Source: Adiantum capillus-veneris
Lineage: Eukaryota; Streptophyta; Polypodiopsida; Polypodiales; Pteridaceae
Direction: 5' to 3'
DNA length: 64,000 nt
Assembly (NCBI GenBank): GCA_014529385.2
Contig: CM043944.1
Span: forward strand, 180,317,740 to 180,381,739
Positions 9,966 to 19,498 of this stretch are shown piece after piece. Position numbers and translations under genes: made by a program. Within the stretch, counting starts at the first letter, position 1, and each line of letters opens with the position of its first letter. The notes below the pieces were generated by a model. That model ran no database searches, was not told where the DNA came from, and saw only the letters and a program-made list of their open reading frames with translations.

Positions 9966-10347
9966 TATAAACGGGCAGAAATTTGAAAATTTCTAACGTT
10001 TAGAAAACGGGCAGTAAGCCCTCAAAAGCTATATATTGCCAAGCCTTCACACCCTTTTCCTTCACAAGCTCTCAAGCTCTCTTGCTCTCAAGCTCTCTTG
10101 CAAGTTGCTCTAGCCTCTCAACTTGCAAGCTCTATTGCTCTTGAGTCTCTAGCTCTCAAGGCTCATTGCTCAAGCTTCAATCTCTCAAGCTCTCAAGCTA
10201 CCAACTTCCAAGCTCTCAAGCTCTCAACCTACCAAGCTCTCAAGCTCTCAAGCATCAAGCTCTCAAGCTCTCTCTTGCTCTCGAGTCTCAAGGCTTTAAG
10301 CCTCAAGCTCTCTCGAGTCTCCTTCCAATTTCCATCATCTAGATTCC
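9966..10347 (+). promoter_or_regulatory. hAT 5' region with CAAGCTCT repeats
   Basis: A possible TATA (CTATATATTG, 10029-10038) is followed by about 250 bp of degenerate CTCAAGCTCT/CTTGCAAGC repeats up to the start codon. This is a pyrimidine-rich leader probably lacking coding function. Confidence 0.5.
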
Positions 10348-12543
10348 ATGGCCTCTTCTTCTCGTTCAACCCCCTCCGTTCATGCGGGCAACACTCAAAA
10401 GGCGAAGGAATGGTCATGGTGGGATGAAGTGACCTCGGAGGGCACCTTGTCGGCGGCGGGAGGTTCTCGTGCATGGGCATGCAAGCTATGCTCCTACACA
10501 CGGAAAGGGGGGCATGACAAAGTGAGGGCACACTTTCTTCAAGTGCCGGGACATGAGGTGAGATTTTGCTCCAACGTAACCATCGAGAAGAGGAAGGACC
10601 TCGAGAAAAAGGATCGGCAATTCAACCACAAAGCCAAGCCCGCACGCAAAGGTATTGATCCAAAGACCCTCATTTTCCCTTCTTCCTCTCTACCCGGTGT
10701 AGGTGTTGGTGCATCTTCGCAAGGTCCAAAACGTCGCCAAAGGACCCTTGCCACCTCTTGGGACCCAAAGAAAGGAAGAGGTGGATGCGGCCGTGGTTCG
10801 ATTCTTCTATCACGACCATATCCCATTTGTCGCGGCGAGGTATGTTCATTGTTTTATGATTTATCAATCTTCTCTCTCATTTCTTCCGTTATCATCGTTT
10901 CCACTTTTTTGATACTAACCTCTTCTATGTTTGATCGAAATAGGTCGGAGTATTGGAAAGTCATGGTGCAACGGATAGGAGAGTATGGCACCGGCTATGT
11001 GCCGCCATCTTCAGAGGCTCTCCGAACCACCTTGCTCGATCGAGAGAAGGCTATCGTGGAGCAAGCAACCCTCAACATTCAACGTCTTTGGGCAAAACAT
11101 GGCGTTTCCCTCATTGCCGACGGATGGAGTGATACAAGGAAGAGATCTATCCATGGTCTCGTCGCATACTCCAGTGGAGAGATGTACTTTGTGCACACTC
11201 ATGATGCCACTGAGAGTGGCAAGTCCGCCGATGTCCTCTCTGCAGAGTGGACAACGGCCATAGAAACCATCGGTGAGCAACACGTGGTGGCCTTTGTCAC
11301 AGATGGGGAGGCATCAAATAGGGCAGCAGCAGCTATCATAGAGGGCCACTATCCGCATGTGACAGTGTGCTTTTGCATGGCACACTGCTTGAACAACCTT
11401 CTAAAAGACATCGGCAAGCTAGACTGGATTGCTCCAGTCATTGCTGATGCAATGAAGATGGTTACTTTCATCGGCAATCACAACTTGGTTCGGAGTGAGT
11501 ACCTCAAGAGGTCGGGCGGCAAAGTGCTTCTAAAGTATTCAGATACCCGCTTCGCATTCAACTTTCTTCTTGTGCGCAGGCTGTCTGAATGTCAAAATGC
11601 GGTCCGACAGGTCTTCATCAGTGATGAGTTCACCACCTCCCCCTATGCAAAGACAGTTGCAGGGATTTTGTGCAAGGATAAGGTAGAGGATCTTGAGTTC
11701 TGGAAGGAGCTCAAGAGTCTAGATGCACAGGTAAAACCGGTGGTTCATTTGCTTCGAGTTCTGGATGGCATGGATCCTTGCATTGGCAAGATTTATGAGA
11801 CAATGGACCGCATGATTGAGCAGCTTGCACAGCTTGAGCCGAACGCAGAGCGATATGAGGAGATCCATGTGCTTTGCAGCTCGAGGTGGAATTCATATGC
11901 CTCTCCTTTACACGGGGCAGCGTACATGGTGGATCCAGAGTTCCAGGGTGCAGGGCAAGAGACAGATAGGGAAGTCATGAACCAATTTACAGAGATCTTA
12001 AACAAGATGGTTCTAGACAGAGATGGGCGATGCATTGTCAGAGATCAGCTGAGACAGTACAGAGAGATGCGGGGGTCATTTGGCAGTCCAGATGCTCAGA
12101 TTGATCGCAGGAAAATAGGTTCAGTGCTTTGGTGGGAGGACTATGGCTATGATGGCCCTGAGCTTCAGAGATTGGCGATCCGTATTCTCAACCAGTCAGT
12201 TAGTACCTCATGCTTGGAGCAATTGTGGAGTACCTTTAGCCACATTGCTTCCAAGAAGAGAAATCGACTTGGAGTGGAGAAGGCTAATGATCTTGTCTTC
12301 GTCAGCGCAAATTTGAAAATGCTTTGCAAGAGTACAGACAAACAGACAGATCCTTTTACACAGTGGGAGATGGAGCAAGAGGCTTCTCAGGCGGGTGGAG
12401 ATGCACATCCACCAACACCAGGTACTTCATCTGTGGCTGAGATCGAGCCGGACCTAAACCTCGATGATGAGGAATGGGAGGATGTGCATGATTTACAGCC
12501 GGCTACTACGGATTGGGAGGCCTCTCAGGCTAGTGGCTCTTGA
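10348..12543 (+). CDS. hAT transposase (BED finger, DUF659, hAT dimerisation), one intron, one frameshift
   Basis: An excision and reinsertion enzyme. Exon 1 starts at ATG 10348 and encodes a BED zinc finger (residues about 20-70: WSWWDEV, CKLC, then H and C ligands). A GT-AG intron fits 10840-10943: the exon 1 end encodes EVDAAVVRFFYHDHIPFVAAR-like hAT sequence and joins SEYWKVMVQ. That exon 1 end is in the +1 frame relative to the ATG, so a 1-base indel lies near 10745-10775, where TLATSWDPKK changes frame. Reading straight through gives 731 residues, but residues about 140-198 would then be wrong frame and intron. Exon 2 carries DUF659 with LIADGWSD and FVTDGEASN (catalytic Asp candidates) and the C-terminal dimerisation block LEQLWSTFSHIASKKRNRL. 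An acidic tail follows. Confidence 0.85.
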   Translation: MASSSRSTPSVHAGNTQKAKEWSWWDEVTSEGTLSAAGGSRAWACKLCSYTRKGGHDKVRAHFLQVPGHEVRFCSNVTIEKRKDLEKKDRQFNHKAKPARKGIDPKTLIFPSSSLPGVGVGASSQGPKRRQRTLATSWDPKKGRGGCGRGSILLSRPYPICRGEVCSLFYDLSIFSLISSVIIVSTFLILTSSMFDRNRSEYWKVMVQRIGEYGTGYVPPSSEALRTTLLDREKAIVEQATLNIQRLWAKHGVSLIADGWSDTRKRSIHGLVAYSSGEMYFVHTHDATESGKSADVLSAEWTTAIETIGEQHVVAFVTDGEASNRAAAAIIEGHYPHVTVCFCMAHCLNNLLKDIGKLDWIAPVIADAMKMVTFIGNHNLVRSEYLKRSGGKVLLKYSDTRFAFNFLLVRRLSECQNAVRQVFISDEFTTSPYAKTVAGILCKDKVEDLEFWKELKSLDAQVKPVVHLLRVLDGMDPCIGKIYETMDRMIEQLAQLEPNAERYEEIHVLCSSRWNSYASPLHGAAYMVDPEFQGAGQETDREVMNQFTEILNKMVLDRDGRCIVRDQLRQYREMRGSFGSPDAQIDRRKIGSVLWWEDYGYDGPELQRLAIRILNQSVSTSCLEQLWSTFSHIASKKRNRLGVEKANDLVFVSANLKMLCKSTDKQTDPFTQWEMEQEASQAGGDAHPPTPGTSSVAEIEPDLNLDDEEWEDVHDLQPATTDWEASQASGS

Positions 12544-13133
12544 GTCTTGAGTCTTTGCCATTTATCCTTACCTTTTTGTATGGCTGCTTCAGTGCTTGAG
12601 CCTTGCCCTCTTTGCCATTTGTAGCTACTAGCATCTTTATGGTATTTGTCACCTTCAGTCTTTTGGTATTGTGGTCACTGAAGTCTGGTTTGAACTTTGC
12701 CCCCCTTTGGTTTTTTTGTAGTACCTTGGCCGCTGGCGGCCCTTGAGGCTTGTTACTATGTTAGCCATAATTAATTCCAAAGTGTTATCTCTGACTACTA
12801 CTCTTGCAATTATTTGAGAGCATTGTGTATGTACTATGGGCATTGTGTTTTCTCATTGTTGTTCATCTGGCTATGTACTTTGAAGTTTGGGCGCCTCACA
12901 TCCCAATCAAGTCATAATAAGGTTAAATGGTCTTCAAATCGTGTTTTTTGTGGGTATTAGAGTCAAAGTACTCTAATACTACTTGTATTCAAACACATAA
13001 CGCTAAAAAAAAAAATATTTGGGTGTTTTTTTAGCCTGCCGTTCCGCGCCGTTCCCGTTCCGAGCCCATTCCCGTTCCCCCGTTCCGCAGGGAGGCCCGT
13101 CGCCGTTCCTGTTCCGCGTTCCGGGTAACTCTG
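12544..13133 (+). other. hAT 3' region
   Basis: Non-coding T-rich 3' flank of the transposase, then the right-end subterminal cluster of CCGTTCC repeats (13036-13120) and the terminal repeat. No gene recognised. Confidence 0.7.
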
Positions 13134-13141
13134 GTTTGCTC

Positions 13142-13936
13142 ATCTTCGGACGAAGTTGAGTATGTCGTCTTCTAACCATCCTGAGCCGACGGACAAACTG
13201 AGAGGATGAATCAGATGTTAGAGGACATGTTGAGAGCCTATGTCTCTCACCAGCAGTCTGATTGGGAAAGGTATCTTTCACAATTAGAGTTTGCCTACAA
13301 TAGTAGCAAGCACTCTGCTACTAGATTTAGCCCATTCATGCTGATGTATGGATTTGAGCCTAAATCCCGATTGCTTTTGGCTTAGAGATCGAGTCACTAC
13401 TTATGCTAATCAAAAGAGATCTCCGAACTGGCTAAGGACAGTATAAGATCGGCTCGAGATCGAGTCACTACTTATGCTAATCAAAAGAGATCTCCGAGGA
13501 CTCTAGAGGTGGGACAATGGGTCTATCTGAAGATACCCAAAGATTTCAAGACCATGAGAACGGGGAAGCATTATAAGCTTTCAGCTAGATATTCTTAGTC
13601 ACAAAGAAAATTGGCCAAGTTGCCTATAAAATCGCTCTTCCTTCGGATGTTAGTGTACATCCAGTGTTTCATGTCAACCGCCTTAAGAGTAAAATTAGGC
13701 GAAACCGACGTTGTTGTGTCTATCGAGGAAAATGTATGGAAAGATATGCAAAATGAGTATTTCCTCAAGAACCAGAGGCAATTTTATATCATCGTACCCG
13801 TCATTCGCGCCAAAAGGCTTATGGCATGTACTTAGTTAAATGGAAAAGTCAATCTAAAAGGTTCGCCACTTGGGAATCAATTAGAGCTTTGAAAGCTCAG
13901 TATCCCCACTTCATTGATGAGGACATCAATGGTTCA
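13142..13936 (+). pseudogene. pol: Element B integrase C-terminal part with chromodomain-like tail
   Basis: Continues integrase after the hAT insertion: the block with MNQMLEDMLRAYV, WERYLSQLEFAYNSS and FSPFMLMYGFEP, then a GPF/HxxFHVNRLK-type module (about 13611-13690). A short chromodomain-like end (YLVKWKSQSKRFATWES) lies at 13829-13880. Stops, frameshifts and a 42-bp direct duplication break it. In chromoviruses this tail steers integration to chromatin marks. Confidence 0.75.
13385..13497 (+). repeat. 42-bp direct repeat inside element B integrase
   Basis: An identical 42-bp segment beginning GAGATCGAGTCACTACTTAT occurs at 13385-13426 and 13456-13497, separated by 29 bp. It adds 71 bp to the integrase frame and shifts it. 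Confidence 0.9.
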
Positions 13937-13950
13937 CAAAGGGGGACGTA
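13937..13950 (+). other. Polypurine tract of element B
   Basis: ACAAAGGGGGACGTA ends directly at the 3' LTR start TGTTATGTCC (13951). Confidence 0.85.
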
Positions 13951-14265
13951 TGTTATGTCCCGCTCACAGAAGAGGGGATCTAGCCTAGATGCCGTCGGGA
14001 TGGGCATCCAATGTCCGGGCAGATGTAGTGTGAAACAGGTCAATGTGGCCGGCCATTATTATAAAAGGGAGGCCAAGGCCTCATTTGCAGTTATCGACCC
14101 CCCCACTAGCAGAGTGCCAGTGGTTAGCCGGCGAGGCTAGGACTGTGCGAGGTCACCTCGAGGAGGTGAGGCCGGGTGGTATGGGACACTCGGTCTTACA
14201 GGCGCAAGCCTACGTCCTGGAACACTGGCCCCAGCACGGGGGAGCTGCCGGATTGTGGCTATGGT

Positions 14266-15438
14266 TGTCACGTGGCACATCCAACCCTATGTGTCGGTGG
14301 ACAAGCTACTTCATAACAAGGGTTCCGTCAATCCAATCAGTCTACATTAGCAAGTGTTCTGGCACTTTTGTGAGTCTGTCCCAGACCGTGCATGTCCAGA
14401 CACTTAGTGTAGATGCATATCCTCTGGTTGCACACAGCATGATCATAAGCATTCCCATCAGAATCCTTCAGGGGGAGTTTCCAGTGCATTTAGCCTATTT
14501 TCCCTATTTTTGACATTTTTCACTTATTATTTTTAAGTGACTTTTGTTAGAGATAGGCAGGGAAAATTGAGTAAGTTTGTATATAAGCAAAACCTAGACT
14601 AGCACTAATTGGCAGAAGAGGCAACAGGAGCCAAGCTCAACAGGCAACTTCTCAAGCAAGAACCTTGGTGGTTTCCCCTCCAAGCCAAGATCCCATCCCT
14701 GGCGATTCCATCAAGCAGTCCTCCCTAGCGTTTTTCATCACATCGCCCTAGCCTCTCAATACTTGGCGTTTTTCAGCAAGTCTCCACCGCAAGCAGATCA
14801 ACATCCCTAGTGTTTTTCCCAAGCCTAGCGTTTCCAGATTTGCAGCATTTAGCAATGGCGTTTTCAGCAATGAAGCAACATCAGATTCAGCCTTAAAAGA
14901 CCTGCAGTTTCAGCTCTAAAAGACCATCAGTTTCAGCCCAAAGGAACATCAGTTTTCAGCCCTAAGACACGCAGATGTTCAGCCATAAAGAGCAGCAAGG
15001 GCAGCGTTTTCTTTTGCGTTTTCAGCCGCAGCAGATTTCAGCCCATTAGCGTTTTTGGACAGCAGATAAGGAGTAGCACATTTCAGCCCTTAGATCGGTT
15101 TCGCCGTCTGCGTCGTCGTCATCGACGTAGTCTAGACTTGCATCAGTTTCATGCTTTTGTACCAATTTGTGCAATCAATCGTAGACCACTCTCGCCAATG
15201 AGAGTGGGGCCTTCGGAGGAGGGTTTTTTTACGTCTCTGGTGTCGTATTCTCTTCTCTCTCTATCTCTCAGTCTCATACACTTGCACGCACAGTGTCCAT
15301 TCACTATGTTGTGATCATTGCACCCCCTCATTAAGAACGGAAGGCTCTCCCTTCCATAAGAACAAAAAGAAACCTTGTGCACAGTTCGGATCACTCGTCT
15401 TGAGCAAAGTTCAAACATTCATTCCGCTGCACCTTACA
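14266..15438 (+). mobile_element. Solo LTR, family A (copy A2)
   Basis: Begins TGTCACGTGGCACATCC and ends ACCTTACA. It is flanked by the perfect duplication ATGGT (14261-14265, 15439-15443). It has a TATA box at 14580-14587, then the GCGTTTTT/TTCAGCC leader repeats and the GGAAGG...CCTTCC hairpin. There is no internal region, so it is a solo LTR inside element B's 3' LTR. Confidence 0.93.
14580..14587 (+). promoter_or_regulatory. TATA box of family A LTR (copy A2)
   Basis: TATATAAG followed by CAAA(A)CCTAG; conserved at 15868-15875 and in copy A4. It lies just after a CACTTA-TTATTTT-TAAGTG inverted repeat. Confidence 0.65.
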
Positions 15439-15543
15439 ATGGTCGGGTGGTTCGTCCGACGCGTGTCTGTAGGCGGTCCGTGTAGCCGGGAGATCCATTC
15501 CCTGGGTTCATTTCACCGCCATTGTCTCAAACGAGTGGTGTCT

Positions 15544-16681
15544 TGTCACGTGACACATCCCAACCCTATGTGTCCATGGACAAGCTACACCACAACAGGG
15601 TTCGGTCAGTCCGATCAGTTTAGAATAGCAGTGATCTGGCACTTTTGTGAGTCTATTCGTAGACCGTGCATGCCCAGTCACTTAGCATAGATGCATATCC
15701 TCCGGTTGCACACAGCATGATCATCGGAATTCCCATCAGAATCCATTAGCATCAGTTAGGGAAATTTTCCAGTGCATTTAGCCTATTTTCCTATTTATTG
15801 GGATTTTCACTTATTATTTTTAAGTGACTTTCCTACAAAAGTACGTAGGGCAATTTTGCTAAGTTTCTATATAAGCAAACCCAAGTTAGCACTTTCTGGC
15901 AGAAGAGGCAGCAAGAGCACCTTGCTCAACAGGCAACTTCTCAGCAAGACCAACCCCCACGGCTACTCTGGCGTTTTCTCCACAGAAGACCTAGCGTTTT
16001 TGCATCAGATCAGCCTTGGCGATTTGTGCACAGCAGATCAGCCCCGGCGTCATCACGACACAGCAGATCAGCCTAGCGTTTTTGCATTTGCAGAACCCCG
16101 GCGACAGAAGGACCAATTTCAGCCCCTGGCGTTTTTGGATTTCAGCAGCAAATTAAGACCAGCATTATTCACCTAAAGTGTAGCAGATTCAACCCGTAAA
16201 GACCATCAATTTTCAGCCCTAAGAAACCTCATTTTTCAGCCAAGAAAACGCAGCCAAAACAGTCATTTTGAGCCACCGAAACAGTCCCGAAATTCAGCGA
16301 CTAGAAAATCTCAGATTTCAGCCATCGTCGTCGTCATCGTCATTGTCGTGGTCGTCATCGTCGTCGTCATCGGCATAGACCAAGTTGCATAGTCCATTGC
16401 ATACGCATTGTACACCTTTGTGCAATCAAAGAATAGACCACTCTCGTCGACGAGAGTGGGGCCTTCGGAGGAGGGTTTTACAACCTCTCGGGTGTCGTAT
16501 CTCTTCTCTCTCCTTCTCTCAGTCTCATTCACTTGCACGCACAATCCAATCACTTTGTTCGTGACCACAGCACTCTACAAGACGGAAAGCTCTCTCTTTC
16601 CCTAAGGAACTAAAAGGAACCTTGAGCAATAAAGATCACTAATCTTGAGAAAATACAACATTCATTCCGCTGCACCTTACA
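15544..16681 (+). mobile_element. Solo LTR, family A (copy A3)
   Basis: Begins TGTCACGTGACACATCCC and ends TGCACCTTACA; flanked by TGTCT at 15539-15543 and 16682-16686. It contains the conserved TATA box (15868-15875), the leader repeats, a GTC/ATC triplet run (16325-16373) and the terminal hairpin. It sits 23 bp from the element B target duplication. The mirror copy is at 63141 to the window end. Confidence 0.93.
15868..15875 (+). promoter_or_regulatory. TATA box of family A LTR (copy A3)
   Basis: TATATAAG followed by CAAACCCAAG, at the same position relative to the LTR start as in copy A2. Confidence 0.65.
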
Positions 16682-16686
16682 TGTCT

Positions 16687-16875
16687 CCTCCCTTCGGTAT
16701 AAGAAATATAAGGCCTAAACACATCGACCTCGGCATAAGACCTGTATCAAATATATCCTCATAGCATCTCAAAAGCCACAGCCGTACAACCTCTAGTGAG
16801 ACCATCATCACCTGGCCAAGAGGAATGGGCTAGATGGGATTGAACAATGGAACTGTTCGTTGTTGTTGAGCGTAT

Positions 16876-16877
<2 letters not shown>
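16687..16877 (-). pseudogene. LINE reverse transcriptase relic, upstream part
   Basis: On the minus strand it encodes PGDDGLTRGCTAVAFEML, then after a small frameshift DTGLMPRSMCLGLIFLIPKG, the start of a plant L1-type RT domain. It continues across the solo LTR A3 and element B into 5293-5000. The (CT)n tract at 16878 replaces its N-terminal flank. The copy in the right arm is at 62943-63135. Confidence 0.7.
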
Positions 16878-16911
<34 letters not shown>

Positions 16912-16929
16912 CCCCCCCCCCCCCCCCCC
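16878..16929. repeat. (CT)n and poly-C tract
   Basis: About 30 bp of CT units followed by more than 20 consecutive C. It marks the outer edge of the block missing from the right arm. Confidence 0.95.
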
Positions 16930-17147
16930 GGGCCTTACTTCCCCTCGCTGCCCTCCTCACCTCATGCCTGCCTGCAAACTCCCTCCCTCCCACGTTGCTT
17001 TCCCTTGACCTTGCTCACCTAAACTAACCCCCCCCTCCCCCCTTTCTCTGCTGACCGTACCTGTTGATTAGTTTTCTACTCGCCCCCCTCACCATTGACA
17101 TGTCTTCTTTCTCCTCCACAACAACAAACTGATGGAGACTCTTGCTC
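16930..17147. other. C-rich stretch, nothing recognised
   Basis: Pyrimidine-rich DNA with CCCTCC and CCCCCC runs. No protein-like frame or known repeat was seen. Confidence 0.5.
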
Positions 17148-17275
17148 CGCCAACGGAACTACGTCGGGCCGTGTCGACTCGATTTAATTGTGATTTGATT
17201 CTATGAAGTGTTTTAAGTGAATCTCTCTCTCGTGTCACGACAGATTCTAGACTTGGGGTGTCCAAGTTTGTTACA
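17148..17275 (+). repeat. LTR fragment (U5 end, family G/C)
   Basis: Matches the last about 120 bp of the LTR at 4396-4999: GGAACTA-CG-CGGGC-GTG, GAAGTGTTTTAAGTGAATCTC and the terminal GTCCAAGTTTGTTACA. It is truncated on its 5' side. Confidence 0.7.
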
Positions 17276-18345
17276 ACTTCTAGCTATGATGTTCAACCCG
17301 TGTTATGTATGAGGGCCTACCCAAGACTAGGAGTTTGTCAACTATCATGCCTATCCTAAAGGTAAGAGACCCTATGGAGTCTGGGAACTAACGTACTATT
17401 ATTATCGGTCACACATTAGCACGGTTGTATGCCTACATTCTCGAGCAGTAGTTGAGCAGATGGACAGAGAGACAAGGTATATGAGCAGCAGGACAAACAG
17501 GTTTTAGGAGGGGTTTCTCTACTCTTGCCCACATCCTGACTCTGTGATCCATTATCGAGGAGGGTAGGTCACATTTGAACCAGTTATATTGTAGCTTTGT
17601 GGACTTCCGTAAAGCATTTGATATTGTACCTAGAGCTAGATCGATACGGCAATTGTACCCACAAAGCTCATATGGGGGATTATGGCTTTATACAGATCAG
17701 TTGTGGGGCAGGTACGCACTCCAGATTTGTTTCCTACATTGTTTGATATGTATGTAGATGAGGTTTCGGATTACATCACGAGACTAGGGGACAGAGGAGC
17801 ACAGCTAGCAAGAACATGGATCCCACTTTTGTTATATGCTCATGTATTGTGTTGATTTCTAACTTCCCCGAGGGAATGCAGCGCCATTTGGATGCCTTAC
17901 ATGTGTTTGCGGTGGATGGTGGATTGTCTGTCAACCTTGGTAAAACCAAGGTTATAGTGTTAAACACCACACTGTAGTGGGTCAGGAGGTTAGCTCCCAC
18001 ATTTACTTCTGGGCAAGAGATTGTGGAGTGTACAGATGCATAAACATATCTGGGGGTAGTTTTCCATGGGCCAATATTTTAGATGAGGAGAGCAGCAGAG
18101 GTTAGATTGACTAGCGCTTATGAAGACTTGAGAGGATGTGATCGTAGGTTCAATTTCAGGAACCTTGAACAAAAATTTGGCTTTTTGATACTCTGGTGAC
18201 TTCAGCTATGATGTATGGGGTGCAGATTTGGGGGTCCTTAGTTGTTTGTCACGGAAGAGCTGGCAGTACTAATGGATGGAAAGGCCTTTGATATCTATGA
18301 TTTCCTGGCTGATTAGAGACAAGGCTTCAGTACCTCATGAGATTA
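17276..18345 (+). pseudogene. Degenerate LINE reverse transcriptase
   Basis: Fragments of a non-LTR RT in order: an IMPILK..DP block, QTGFRRGFSTLAHILTL, LYCSFVDFRKAFDIVPR (17580-17625), LFDMYVDEVSDYI, LLLYAHVLC in place of the YADD box, GLSVNLGKTKVIV, and AYTYLGVVFHG. At least six stops and several frameshifts. It is the same type as the LINE at 19500-22532 (VDFKKAFDMIPR there). It ends exactly in a (CT)n tract at 18346. Confidence 0.75.
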
Positions 18346-19041
<696 letters not shown>

Positions 19042-19103
<62 letters not shown>

Positions 19104-19307
19104 TTGGGCTTCTTGTTTTCCCATTCTTCTTCTTCTTCTCTGCATTCCCTTCGTATTTTTGCGTCTCGTTGCTGCATTTTTAAATGTGTCAGCTCTCTCT
19201 CTCTCTCTCTCTCTCTCACCTTGGGCTTCTTGTTTTCCCATTCTTCTTCTTCTTCTTTGCATTCCCTTTGTATTTTTGCGTCTCGTTGCTGCATTTTTAA
19301 ATGTGTC

Positions 19308-19364
<57 letters not shown>

Positions 19365-19446
19365 CTCGGGCTCCCCGAATTCTTCCTCGTATTCTTTGCA
19401 TTCCCCTTGTATTTTTGTGTCTCTTTGCTGCATATAAACACGTCAA

Positions 19447-19496
<50 letters not shown>

Positions 19497-19498
19497 CC
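19042..19498. repeat. Tandem array of microsatellite-bearing units, left of LINE
   Basis: Three units, each (CT)n with or without (CA)n, then about 80 bp beginning CCTTGGGCTTC or CTCGGGCTCCCC, with TTGCATTCCC, TTGTATTTTTGTGTCTC and a GCTGCAT end. Spacer cores are at about 19101-19192, 19218-19310 and 19364-19449. The first two are nearly identical to each other; the third matches the first unit to the right of the LINE. Confidence 0.85.

Larger units (their letters stand above)
9765..13133 (+). mobile_element. hAT DNA transposon with intact ends
   Basis: The ends are CAGAGTTACC (9765-9774) and GGTAACTCTG (13124-13133), perfect 10-bp terminal inverted repeats of the hAT type. The flanks are the perfect 8-bp duplication GTTTGCTC (9757-9764 and 13134-13141), the target size known for hAT elements. 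Removing the element plus one copy restores element B integrase. Length 3369 bp. It encodes a BED/DUF659/hAT transposase. Intact ends mean it could still be mobilised in trans. Confidence 0.97.
13951..15515 (+). repeat. 3' LTR of element B, split by a solo LTR
   Basis: Starts TGTTATGTCCCGCTCACAG and ends GGTTCATTTCA. The homology to the 5' LTR runs 13951 to about 14178 and resumes at 15444. In between are the solo LTR 14266-15438 and about 85 bp (14179-14265) absent from the 5' LTR. This extra piece is bounded by CGGGTGGT copies, so it is either an insertion here or a deletion between direct repeats in the 5' LTR. Confidence 0.85.

Noticed and set aside
10840-10943. Coding sequence in the middle of the 731-residue hAT frame
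   Set aside because: It is T-rich with GT and AG borders, and joining its edges restores conserved hAT sequence, so it is an intron.
16311-16568. Met-Thr repeat frame on the minus strand
   Set aside because: It is the triplet repeat (GTC/ATC) of the family A LTR, not a protein gene.
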